Shown: positions 8,758 through 19,000 of the stretch, piece by piece | How the letters are laid out: each line of letters begins with the position of its first letter | Numbering within the stretch: the first letter of the stretch is position 1 | Made by a program: the position numbers and the translations under genes | From: Chromera velia | Lineage: Eukaryota; Sar; Chromeraceae | Assembly: GCA_018398765.1 (NCBI GenBank) | Contig: JAHBMJ010002880.1 | Coordinates: 69,301 to 96,751 of the forward strand | DNA length: 27,451 bases | Reading direction: 5' to 3' | Notes under the pieces: model-generated | What the model was told of the DNA's origin: nothing | The model's input: the letters and a program-made list of their open reading frames with translations, nothing else | The model's database searches: none

Positions 8758-11457
8758 CTATGGACCCAATCGGTAGTTGATCCAGTCATAGATGACAGCA
8801 ATCCATTGCCGATTTGATCTTCTCATCTTCCAGCTGGGAGGCGTGAAGAAGCATGCCTCGGGGAGGGTTTTGGAGGCAAACAGAATCCCTAGGAGGCGAT
8901 CAAAGAAGAAGGCTACCAAACACACCCAGGCATACAACAACAGATTCGTCCAGAGTTTGCTTGCGAATGCACTGGAGAGATCCATCGAGGGATTGAAATC
9001 CTCCACTCCGGGGAAGAAGGCGGGACATCGTTTAGGCTCAAAAACATACGTCCGTTTAGACCCACGCCAAAAAGGTGTGCCCGACACCGGGTCCCCATAA
9101 TCCCACATTTTCTTTGGTAAGTGGATCCCTGCCTGCTTTGCATACCCCGGCCCGTGTCCGAGTTTGGTTGGGCGAGGCCTTCGTTTGGCACTTGGGGGCT
9201 GTTGCTGCTGCTTTGTTGCGTGTTGTTTGTCTGCTCCAGGAATACGAGAGGGGGCAACTCGTCCCAGTTCAGGAGCGCTGACAACTCTCTCGAGTTTGAA
9301 CGGAAGCGGAGGTGTGTTTGATTGACTCTCATATTCTCCTTCTTCGTTGTCGGCGTCATCGTCGCTCTCGTCAGACACGGGGGTGGGTGCATATGGAGAT
9401 CCATGCTGACGGAAATCCTCCTTTGCCATCTCTATATTCTGACCTACAATCAATTCTGCCTGCATGTCAAGATCATCATCATCCCAGTAATCTTCATCAG
9501 AAGAATCCTCTGCTGCCTCATCAGAATTGATTAATTTCCAATCGTCATCGTCCGACCCCCATGATTCATCCGACTCTTCGTCTTCCTCAAAGTCCACCTC
9601 GGGAATCTCCTCGATCCGATTCGGCCTTAGATCTGTCTGCGCGACTGACAGGCGGAGGGGCACCGGTCTATTTCTACTGACATTCCAGGAAGATCGAACA
9701 AGGGAAGGGGGATCCTGTGAGTCGGTCTCAGTCTGTTCCCCCCGAGATGTGCTGCTTGTCGACTCAATTGACACATGTTGGGCGGGGGTGGAGGTCAGGT
9801 GGGGGGTCTTGGGGGGATTGTCACCGTCAGCTTTTTTGGGAGCCTCGAAGGAAGTGGCTCTATTGGGTGCGGGGGTTCCGTCCCCCTTTTTTCTTCCTTG
9901 GTGGCGGACTTCTTTTTCTTTTCTCTGCCAAAATGAAGAAGACGGGGCGAAGGGGAGATCTGATGGCTTTGCGGAGGGGGGACCTTCGCGGCGGTGCATT
10001 CCGTTCGCTTGACGAACTACTCGTCCCGTTTGGGTTCTCTTCTGAGTGGACTCGTTTTCTGTTGTATCGATGAGTGAGGGTGTAGTAACGGACATAGGGT
10101 GGGGGACGGGGAGGGACGAGTTGCTGCCCATTTGTACAAATGTGACTGTCGGAGACTTATCCACTTCATCCGAAGCAAAGTCCTTCGGAATAAGACCTGC
10201 TTGAACACACTTGACCCAAAGTTTGGCTTCCCTTCTCCTTTCTTCTCTCGTGCTTGTCCACATCTGAGGGGATTGCCGAGAGGATGGGTCAGGTACGGCG
10301 AGAATGTCCCCCTCACATTTCGAACTTCCCGCTCTATCTCTACAATGGGGTGTCTCCATCAGGTCATCGTGTGGTTTTCCGTATTTCTCAAAAATCCTCT
10401 TACACCTCACCTCGAATTCTGGGTCTTGAACGATGCTCTGCCAGATTTTTCTCCATCTCCACAAATTGGGGTTCGCAGGAATCTCAAACTCTGGCCACCC
10501 ACTGCACACACCCGCACTTGACTCAAATCCGTACTCTTGATTATAATTGAATTTGGGGGGCTTTTCCTCGTATTCCACTTGTACGGGCCATACACAGCTC
10601 TCACTTGTCGGCCTGCCAAGTGCATCCTCGCACCCGACCGGGAACGAACACCAGATACGCATGTCCGACTGACAGAGCCGGATACGACGTACAGCATCGA
10701 TGTTGATTGAACGCTCGAACTCCGAGACCCCATCTTTCAGCTGGAGCTTTCGGGATACCCAGAAACCCTCTCCGGGAAGGGGTATGCACTTGCGCATCCA
10801 GTTTTTGCAATTGGTGATTTGATACATTGCAGGATAGTCAGGCCACGTGTCTCTGCAAATGTGTTGCCCTGCCAGAAGAGCAAACAGATAGACGCTAAGG
10901 AGAAAGCGAACAAACCAAACCCCCCGCCGCCAAGCGGGCAAAGACCGGCAGGCCATTCCAACGAATCGTTGCAGAATGGTGGGCTTGATGAAGTCCCCTC
11001 TTTTGATGTTGGCAAAGGACTCAAATGAGTACGCGAGGCCAACGGACAAAATGCCGTCGATGATGAACAGGATGGCGCAGAGAAGGGTGGAATAAACGAG
11101 AAGGTGCCAACTGCCGATGGGAATCCATTTGAACCCCCAGAGCGCAGTCAAGTAGCACTTTTTGCAACTGAATCCTTCATCCTTACACACGGGGATGCCT
11201 GTCACATCCATGTGGAGCTTGTGGTCATCATACGGGTACCCAACCTGGTGTTCGTTGCCAACAATCGACCACCAAAAGATAATGCTACCGATGCCAAAGA
11301 GAAGCGTCCACACTGCCGTGAACTTGTAGAATAGAGCGAATCGCCATGCTGAGCGTCTTCGTCTACATACGTCGAAGATGTCAAACTTCTGTTTCAACAG
11401 TCGCTGGTACCTGGATTGGTGGTACCTGTTGTTCTGCACCATGGGTGTTGTTTGCAT
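8758..11457 (-). CDS. Large multi-pass membrane protein with acidic disordered region, function unknown
   Basis: This is a single uninterrupted exon. I chose the Met at 11457 (MQTTPMVQNNRYHQSRYQ), giving 899 aa. The frame stays open upstream to 11751, but the extra residues look like translated promoter DNA. Counted from the chosen start, hydrophobic segments lie at about 39-65 (FALFYKFTAVWTLLFGIG...), 117-143 and 179-197, with a fourth near the C terminus at about 833-860 (LLLYAWVCLVAFFFDRLLGI). The loop between the first two and the region after the third carry many Cys (about 14 by residue 381), suggesting a lumenal or extracellular disulphide-bonded domain. Residues about 440-780 are low-complexity, with a strongly acidic block (DEESDESWGSDDDDWKL). 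I recognise no family. It is probably lineage-specific. Expression and topology are inferred only. Confidence 0.85.
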   Translation of the reverse strand: MQTTPMVQNNRYHQSRYQRLLKQKFDIFDVCRRRRSAWRFALFYKFTAVWTLLFGIGSIIFWWSIVGNEHQVGYPYDDHKLHMDVTGIPVCKDEGFSCKKCYLTALWGFKWIPIGSWHLLVYSTLLCAILFIIDGILSVGLAYSFESFANIKRGDFIKPTILQRFVGMACRSLPAWRRGVWFVRFLLSVYLFALLAGQHICRDTWPDYPAMYQITNCKNWMRKCIPLPGEGFWVSRKLQLKDGVSEFERSINIDAVRRIRLCQSDMRIWCSFPVGCEDALGRPTSESCVWPVQVEYEEKPPKFNYNQEYGFESSAGVCSGWPEFEIPANPNLWRWRKIWQSIVQDPEFEVRCKRIFEKYGKPHDDLMETPHCRDRAGSSKCEGDILAVPDPSSRQSPQMWTSTREERRREAKLWVKCVQAGLIPKDFASDEVDKSPTVTFVQMGSNSSLPVPHPMSVTTPSLIDTTENESTQKRTQTGRVVRQANGMHRREGPPSAKPSDLPFAPSSSFWQRKEKEVRHQGRKKGDGTPAPNRATSFEAPKKADGDNPPKTPHLTSTPAQHVSIESTSSTSRGEQTETDSQDPPSLVRSSWNVSRNRPVPLRLSVAQTDLRPNRIEEIPEVDFEEDEESDESWGSDDDDWKLINSDEAAEDSSDEDYWDDDDLDMQAELIVGQNIEMAKEDFRQHGSPYAPTPVSDESDDDADNEEGEYESQSNTPPLPFKLERVVSAPELGRVAPSRIPGADKQHATKQQQQPPSAKRRPRPTKLGHGPGYAKQAGIHLPKKMWDYGDPVSGTPFWRGSKRTYVFEPKRCPAFFPGVEDFNPSMDLSSAFASKLWTNLLLYAWVCLVAFFFDRLLGILFASKTLPEACFFTPPSWKMRRSNRQWIAVIYDWINYRLGP

Positions 11458-11850
11458 GACAGTGTTCTTCAATTCGATCCACCAAACCACCCGAACCTCC
11501 GCGAATGTGCTACGTCTGCTTCCACAACGCAGTGCCAGGAGAATTGCGAGTTTTCTCTTCAAGTCGGTATGAAAATGTTGCAGCATGCAGATTGATATAT
11601 AGGAAGAATGGATGATCGGATCTCTCTGAGGGAGACGTCTGCCATCAACATGCATGCATGCATGCATGAAATGCAATTGAATATATGACACGTACATGAA
11701 AAAATGTATTAATACAAATTTGTTCGCGCGCATTCGCGCGCGCGAAGACAAGTGTGAATTAAGTTTGTACGTCCTCGGAGGGCAGAGTCTAATCAGGTAA
11801 ATCCGAGGCCCTGAAAAGTATCAGAAATTCGCATAAAGTTGTGCGTGCAC
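11458..11850 (-). promoter_or_regulatory. Upstream region of the membrane-protein gene with TGCATGCA motifs
   Basis: Overlapping TGCATGCA sites lie at 11651-11668, about 195 bases upstream of the chosen Met. A GCGCGC-rich near-palindrome (TTCGCGCGCGCGAA at about 11733-11746) lies further upstream. TGCATGCA is a known binding site of some apicomplexan AP2-domain factors. Use here is inference. Confidence 0.4.
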
Positions 11851-12895
11851 GTGATTTTAAAGTACCACTGCCTGAGTGAATACCCAATAAGGCATAATTC
11901 ATGGTGACTCACCTGAAGTCTGAAGGTGGGTGTGTCTCAGACTGCAATAGTAGACTGCAATTATCAAATTTTCACTTATACTGATCGTTACGTTAAAGAC
12001 TAACTTAAAGTTATACACGCAGTAAGATCGAAATATTATCCCGGTCGGGCCTTAACCATACAACAACATGCAATGATAAAGCAGGTCTAAGAACTCTAAA
12101 GTTACATTTTCCCGACCAAGCGTGTCGTGGTGTTTTTTTTTTTTGAATGTATATCCAAAAGTCATCCGGCCTGTTTCTTTGATGCCTATCTCCCAATTCT
12201 AGAAAGTGATTAACTGATCAACTCCACCGGCGACTTAACAAACAACAACCATGTATGTATGCGCCACCCGGGAGCTTAGGCTGCTTAGCGCTCCAACTGG
12301 GGTTAGGCATCCTCTAACTAACTAACTATATCTGTTTAATTGGTTCCGCATAGAGAAACAGAATCAATCTCTACATATCTCTACATCAATCTTGAATAAC
12401 ATAAAACATAAAAAATAATATAAATTATACCTAAGAGGTTCAAACAAAGGCTGCACACATAGAAGCAAGATAAAAAATAAAGTAGCAGAAAAAGCTATAC
12501 CAACGGACTACGTAGTTTCGATTTTTTTTTAATAAGATGAGACCAGATTTTGAATGTCGGTAAAAGAGACCCTCTACAGTTTTTGGGGTTCTAAAATTTA
12601 ATCAAAATAAAATTCAATCAATTTAATTAATCAATAATTAATGGTACTTAACTTTGATTGAATTTGTTTTTTTAATATGTTGTTTGACCGTTTCTTTCAC
12701 ATAAAGCCTAACACATGAGCCAAGACCCGCCCCAATATGTAAAAGAAGATCATCTTTGTCGATCAATTAATGAATCTTCCGGTCACCGAATCCGGTGTAT
12801 CTTTGCAATTGTTTGGCATGTTTGCTCCTGCATGAGTCACACAATGACACACATGCATGCAGTGCTAGACGCAGTTTGTCTTCTGTGAGCTGCAA
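11851..12895. other. AT-rich intergenic DNA
   Basis: No coding sequence was recognised. It includes a GC-richer block ending in a CTAACTAACTAACTA run at about 12253-12329, possibly another degraded retrotransposon tail, and poly-T/poly-A stretches. Confidence 0.4.
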
Positions 12896-13099
12896 GGGGC
12901 TGAAAAATAATTCTCTTATCCCACCTGGTTGGATAAGCTTCGCTGACCCCCCCCCCCNCCCTGGGTCCCACAGGCGCCGCCGCATGGGTCATGCTTATCC
13001 AACTATGGGCGCCGCCGCATTTGACCGTGAATCGATCTGCTGTGGAACCCCCCCCCCCTTATCCAACCAGGTGGGATAAGCGAAATATTTTTCAGCCCC
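12896..13099. mobile_element. 204-bp MITE-like element with 42-bp inverted ends
   Basis: Left arm 12896-12937 and right arm 13058-13099 are near-perfect inverted repeats. Both read GGGGCTGAAAAATA at the outer end and CTTATCCCACCTGGTTGG further in, with about three mismatches in 42. The interior has two copies of GGCGCCGCCGCAT (about 12973 and 13008) and two C-runs; the first contains an unresolved base (N at 12958). CAA flanks both ends, a possible 3-bp duplication, but too short to be certain. The RNA would fold into a long hairpin. Superfamily not assigned. Confidence 0.7.
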
Positions 13100-13874
13100 C
13101 AATTGCTCTCTGTAAAAGAATAACCGATCGAAAGACACTTGACCATAAAAAAAATTCCTAGGAGCTTTCTTGTTTCTTTCTTTTCGAAGTTATTTGGCCT
13201 TCATTCTTTCTGTCAAAAGGGGAAAAGGCCTTGCTGGAGCTGGAAAGATGGATGAAAAACTGAAAAACTGTTCAAGCACACCATGATGGCAAAATGAAAG
13301 AAGACAATTTAAGAGAAAGAGATGCCGTAGAAGAGTGTCAGAGTCATGGGTGGGTGGATGACGACATGAATGCTGGAAAAGAAACGGACGAACCAGTACG
13401 AGAGGCCGGTAAGACGGCTCTTGCTTATTCTGTCTTCGTTTTCTTTTTGAATGGAAACACACATTGTGGCAAGAGAGGTCCTCTTCCGTTCCCGCATGAA
13501 ATAGTGGAATCATGTTACCACCGCTTCGCACGCACTCTCTTTCTTCCTCCCTTCTCATGTCTGCATGCATGGGTCATCAATTCATCTGAGGGTGGATTCT
13601 CCTGTCCTGCTCGAATTTTTCGATCGATCGGCTTCTTCCTTCTTAATTGTTTTGCCGTGCTCTCTATTTTCTATTGTCTTGGAAACTCACACACCCAAAT
13701 GAAGTCCTTGTTCAGTTCAGTCAACCCCTGGCAACGGGCCTCCCATAGTTCTCTCCTCTTGGGTCTGTCGTTTGCTGTGGCCTGCTGTCCTCACGGCATG
13801 CGAGGACTCTTCCTTCCTTTCATCACCTTAAATAGAGGGCCGCCCATGGCGAGGCAGCGTTTCTTTTTGCTAAA

Positions 13875-13875
<1 letters not shown>
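13100..13875. other. No convincing gene
   Basis: A 328-codon + strand frame runs 13294-14280, but it passes through GA and poly-G tracts and has no recognisable domain. Its first part (MKEDNLRERDAVEECQSHGW..., to 13410) ends at a GTAAGA donor-like site and could be a small exon. I regard the rest as chance. Confidence 0.35.
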
Positions 13876-13936
<61 letters not shown>

Positions 13937-13946
13937 GGGAGGGAGA
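13876..13946. repeat. (GA)n followed by a long poly-G run
   Basis: About 14 GA units are followed by roughly 30 G, then GGGA units. The G-run length is likely approximate in the assembly. Confidence 0.9.
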
Positions 13947-14276
13947 CTTTGTTGCGGGGACAAAGGAACCTCCCCCTTTGGTCCCTTCTTTGTCTTCACC
14001 GGGTGAGACGAAATCATTAACAACATCTGGTGAGATTCATCAATGCCGAAAGAGGCAAACACGCTTCATACTCCTCCTTTTTGTTCACATGTACTCACGC
14101 TCTCTCGACCACGCACAGCCACAGGCAGAAGACACGCACTCTTTGGCATGTCTGCAAATCAACTCCAAAAATTCTATGTCATTGAATAGATGTGGATGCG
14201 AAGGCGGAGAAGAGACGGGAAAGCCTCAAGAAGAAGAGCACACCCCGGTCAGATCACGTCACCAAAAAACGAAGAA

Positions 14277-14313
14277 ATAAATAAATAAATAAAGAAAGAA
14301 AGAAAGAAAGAAA
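14277..14313. repeat. (AAAT)n-(AAAG)n microsatellite
   Basis: AAAT tetramers give way to AAAG tetramers without a break. Confidence 0.9.
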
Positions 14314-14672
14314 CGTGATCATAGAGAAATACCCCCAGTGTCCAACGGCAGCTGGGGAGAAGCACGATGAGTTTGCATGTGCAGTTCTTGGCACCGCTAT
14401 TCATAAATATGCGTGCGTGCGTACAGTCAATCACCCACCGGAGCGAAGCCATAGAAACTTACATTCAGAGAGAGATAAACGCACCTCTCACTTCCTTTCC
14501 TCGCACCATCCCCCCTTTGCTCACTCTCTTTTTTGGCACGAAAAATTCGGTTTTTCAGGGCTGCCGGATCAAACAACACTTCACCACCATAAGGATTCCC
14601 ATACTCCCTTGAGACAGGCCCCCCGTCTCCATCAATCCAATCAAATGTCCACAGAGACAGAAAGAGGGAGAT

Positions 14673-14711
<39 letters not shown>

Positions 14712-14771
14712 TGTACACACACAGACAGACAGACAGACAGACAGACAGAGAGAGAGAGAGAGAGAGAGAGC
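14673..14771. repeat. (CA)n-(CAGA)n-(GA)n microsatellite
   Basis: Same block order as the intronic repeat at 4155-4242: CA, then CAGA, then GA. Confidence 0.9.
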
Positions 14772-15954
14772 ATTTTACTACTCAATGATGAAATGGGGGA
14801 TAGAGAGCAAGCCAGTCTCTTTCTTACATTAACTTAAATATTGCTGCTGGAGGTGCATGCCGACGCACCGGCAGGATTAACTTATGAGGGACCTGTTGCA
14901 CGCGATCCATGTGCCGTCCAGGGGACGCGCACTGGAGAACACGGAAGGGAATGAAAAGGAAGGGGAGGAGGAGCTTGAGGAAGGAAGGAAGGAAGGAAGG
15001 AAGGAAGGAAGAAGTGTTGAAAGCACACGCTGTTTCTTTATCTCCCCTAGGCACACATTTGTGACTAGACGAATGACACAGCTGCAGGGAAAATGCCAAC
15101 TTGATGGAGCGGTCCCTCCCCGTTGACCGAATGGATTGCGGCAGTGGGGGCAGGGAGATGGGAACAGACATTCCTGATTGAGGGGGGTGGGAGAAGGACA
15201 TTGCAATGCACTTTCATTCGAAACAACGAGAAAGAAGCCTCCACTCAGACACGAAGGTGAAGAACAACGATGAAAGATTGATGGAAAAATCTATGGAGGG
15301 GGGGGGGGACAACTGACAGACAGGTACAAAGAGGGACAGAAAAAGAGACAGACAAGCATCATGCCATAAAAGGACGAGGCAAGGGGAAGTGAGGGAAAAG
15401 ATTTATGAATTTTTTTCTTCCCTCTCCCCTTCAGATTGAAATTCGTACGAAAACACTCATGCAGAAAGAATGAATACATTCAAAAGAGCGCTACCATAAA
15501 AACCTTCCCTTTTCTCCTTCTCTTCTCTGGGGTTACCCAGCTGTGAAAAAAAGTCTTTTGTGTATGTGTTTCTCTTGAGTTCCTTCCTTTCCTTCACATT
15601 GGTTCCCTCTGCACGATTGTGAGAGGCCCTTCCTGTCTTCTTCAGTCAACGCTTTTTCTCTTCATTCACCGGCTTCAGTCTCTGTGCGCGATTCGATTTG
15701 GGTAAGACCTTCTCCCCCCTCTTCCCCCAGACAACCTTGCATGAGACCATAGAAGCATGACATGATGTCGCAGTCTTCACGATTTCGTGTCTTACATGTG
15801 AGAGAGAGAGTGCGCACAACGAAAAGACTGCACTCAAGCTCTCCCTCTATCCCACCCCACCCCTCGTTCATTACTTCCTCATGCCCCCAAATCATTCATA
15901 CGTCCACTCATGCATGAAAGATCCCGCTTAAATACTTAAGTAAGTAATGCGGCA
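14772..15954. other. Intergenic, downstream of the RS/RRM gene
   Basis: Short ORFs on both strands lack splice context or domains. There is a (GGAA)n run at about 14981-15010. This is probably the 3' flank of the minus-strand gene ending at 16028. Confidence 0.4.
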
Positions 15955-16027
15955 CTAGCTCTCCACCTCTACCATGCACGCTTCTTGAACGGTTCCCTCC
16001 CTCTCCCTCTCACATCGTGTCGAGAGG

Positions 16028-19000
16028 TCAGTCGATGAGCACGCAGTCCTCCTCGTCTGCTTCGATGTCAATTGAAGATCCCGGTGCCGGTGCTGAAGGT
16101 GGAGGGGGGCGAGGGGCGGCAAATCGGAAGTCAAAAAAGACGACCTTCGGGGGAGCAGCGACTGTGTTGACCTGGGGGGTCGGGGTCTGTTTGGCAGAGG
16201 GGTCAGGGGAAGGGGTGGGAGAGGGGGGGGAACCTCCAAGGGATTCTGTGTGGGTCCGGCTTGAAGGGGCCTCTTCCTCTTCGTCAGAGAGGACCGCCAT
16301 AATGACATCGTTGTCTTCTCCACCCTCTTCTTCTCTTGATCTCTGTTCCTCCTTCTCCCCTTCGTGATGACCGACTGCTTGTTCCACCATCTTCTGCATC
16401 TCTCTGTCACCCGTTTCTCTCTGCCTTTCTTCCTCTTCCTCTTCTTGCCAGTCTCTCTGGCTGCTTTCCTCTTCTTCTTTGTCCTTCTCTCTCTGCCTCT
16501 TTTCCTCTTCCTCCTCCTGCCAGTCTCTCTGGCTGCTTTCCTCTTCTTCTTTGTCCTTCTCTCTCTGCCTCTCTTCCTCTTCCTCTTCCTGCCAGTCTCT
16601 CTGTCTGCTTTCCTCTTCTTTGTCCCCCTCTCTCTGCCTCTTTTCTTCTTCCTCTTCCTGCCAGTCTCTCTGGCTGCTTTCCTCTTCTTCTTTGTCCTTC
16701 TCTGTCTGCCTCTTTTCCTCTTCCTCTTCCTCCCAGTCTCTCTGGCTGCTTTCCTCTTCTTCTTTGTCCTTCTCTCTCTGCCTCTTTTCCTCTTCCTCTT
16801 CCTGCCAGTCTCTGTGGCTGCTTTCCTCTTCTTTGTCCTTCTCTCTCTGCCCCTTTTCTTCTTCCTCTTCCTGCCAGTCTCTCTGGCTGTTTTCCTCTTC
16901 TTTGTCCTTCTCTGTCTGCCTCTTTTCCTCTTCCTCTTCCTGCCAGTCTCTCTGGCTGTTTTCCTCTTCTTCTTTGTCCTTCTCTGTCTGCCTCTTTTCC
17001 TCTTCCTCTTCCTGCCAGTCTCTGTGGCTGCTTTCCTCTTCTTCTTTGTCCTTCTCTCTCTGCCTCTTTTCTTCTTCCTCTTCCTGCCAGTCTCTCTGAC
17101 TGCTTTCCCTTTCTTCTCTGTCCTTCTCTGTCTGCCTCTTTTCTTCTTCTTCCTCTTCCTCCCAGTCTCCTTCCCTCCTTTCGTCTCCCCCCCCTTCTGC
17201 TTCCAGGTCAATGAAGGTCCCCTCATGCACTGCGGCCTCGTCCTCGTCCTCGTACTGCTCCTGCATTTCCTGCCTCTGCCTCTCTCTCTCACAGAGCCTC
17301 TCGAACTGTCTCTGATGTTCTCTGTCCTCCTCTCTCTCTTTCTCCTCCTCGTCCTCCCTCTCCTTCTCCTGTTCGGCTCTTGCTGCGAGGAGACGATCCA
17401 GGGGCGAGATGTCGAAGACGGATTCGGTGGAGGGGGACCGGGGGGGTGGGGCGGCAGTCAGGGCAGGGGATCTTCCCATGTACGTCGTCATGCGGGGGGG
17501 GGGAACTGTTTGGAGCCGGAAGAATGGAACCGGCTGATGTCCGTCTTCTTCCTTTGCGTCTTCGTCCTCTCCCTCTTTGTCGGCTGCGTCGTTGTCATCC
17601 TCGGGGCCTTCCTTCTCCCCCATACCTCCATTTTTCCTTCCCTCGTTTTCCCTGTCACAGTCTTCATTTTCTGCCCCCTCTTCACTGTCGCTTCCTAATC
17701 CTATGAGCCATGAAAGGGTTTCTTCGTTGTTCTCTTTCTCTGATTCTTCGAACTTGTCTTGTTCTTCGTTCCCACACCTTCCCCCGGATCTCAGAGAAGA
17801 GTCCGACTGCTGACAGCAGACTTCTTCTCTTCCTCTTCCTAGTTCCCCTTCAGGCTCTTCTTCTTCTTCTTCTATGATCACAATCATCCCGCCCCCCTTC
17901 TCTTCGACTTGGTCGATTTCGTCCTGGAGGGTCCACTGAGGAAGATCCAGTCTGAAGTCGAACAACACCCCACCATTTTTCTTCTTCGTCTGATTTGCTG
18001 GAGGGTCCCCGTACTCTGTCTCCTCCCTCACCCCGTTGACTTGAACAGGGTCCTTGCGCCCATGCTGAGAAATGAGGGAGGCATGAGGACCCTTTTCGGA
18101 CCCGGAGGGGGCAACAGAGGCAAGGGGCCGAGCAAACTGGCGGGAATGAACTTGTCGATTGCCGTGAATGATCTGGGGGAAAGGGGGGAGGCGGTAGTCA
18201 GGTCTGCGGAAGTCAAGGAAGGGAAGACGATCTCTCCCCCTTCCCCTGTCCCTCCGATCCTTTGCCCATTCTCGTCCTCTCTCACGCTCTCTCTCCCATC
18301 CTCTCCACACACCCCCTCTCTCTCTCCCCCTTCCACCCTGCCTTTCTCTCCCTCTGCCCACATACGATTGCTCCTCCCATCCCCCCCTCCGAGACGGCGA
18401 CACCCAGGATCTCCTCTTCTCACCCCCTCCCTTTCTCTGTCGCACTACCGATCTGGATCTTGACCTCGATCTAGATCTGGATCTAGAACGCGAGGGAGTG
18501 TAGGGGCGGCGCAGGCGGTTGCGGTGTCTGTTCGTCCTGAATCGATCCGGAGTAGGCGAACGGCTTCCGTATCGCCTTCTGCATCCAGCCACACGACAAA
18601 ACAAAACACAGAGGTGCTGTGGAAAGAGAAAGCCAGGGGGAAGAAATGCACAAACCCTTTCAAAAAAGCGGTACCGGGACGGAAACGGCCTGAATGCCAA
18701 CGGAAATGCTGCAAACTTTCAACGCAAGATGCACGGGCACATTGATGAATGAATGAACGAGGAGCGAGGGCCCTGTGAAGGAGGATCACCAGATCGACCG
18801 TGACCACATACAGCTCTGGCAGGGGTGTACTCTCTCTCTCTCTCTCTCACGCACGCACGCACGCACGCGCATAGACAGGTAGACAGACAGCGAGACAGAG
18901 AGACAGTGAAGCAAACAAAACAAAAAAACAGACCTTGGCGGAGCAGGCGGAGGGGATCGAGAGGAAAAGGAAGAGGAGGGAGAGCGCTCCCGGCGGTATC

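Noticed and set aside
13294-14280. 328-codon + strand ORF
   Set aside because: It runs through GA and poly-G microsatellites, with no domain and no consistent codon pattern.
15955-17292. 445-codon minus ORF rich in Arg/Lys
   Set aside because: It is a shifted-frame reading of the same repeat. The in-phase splice chain and the RS domain support the Glu-rich frame.
16364-17698. 444-codon + strand ORF rich in Phe/Leu, looking like a membrane protein
   Set aside because: It is the antisense shadow of the purine-rich charged repeat in the minus-strand gene.
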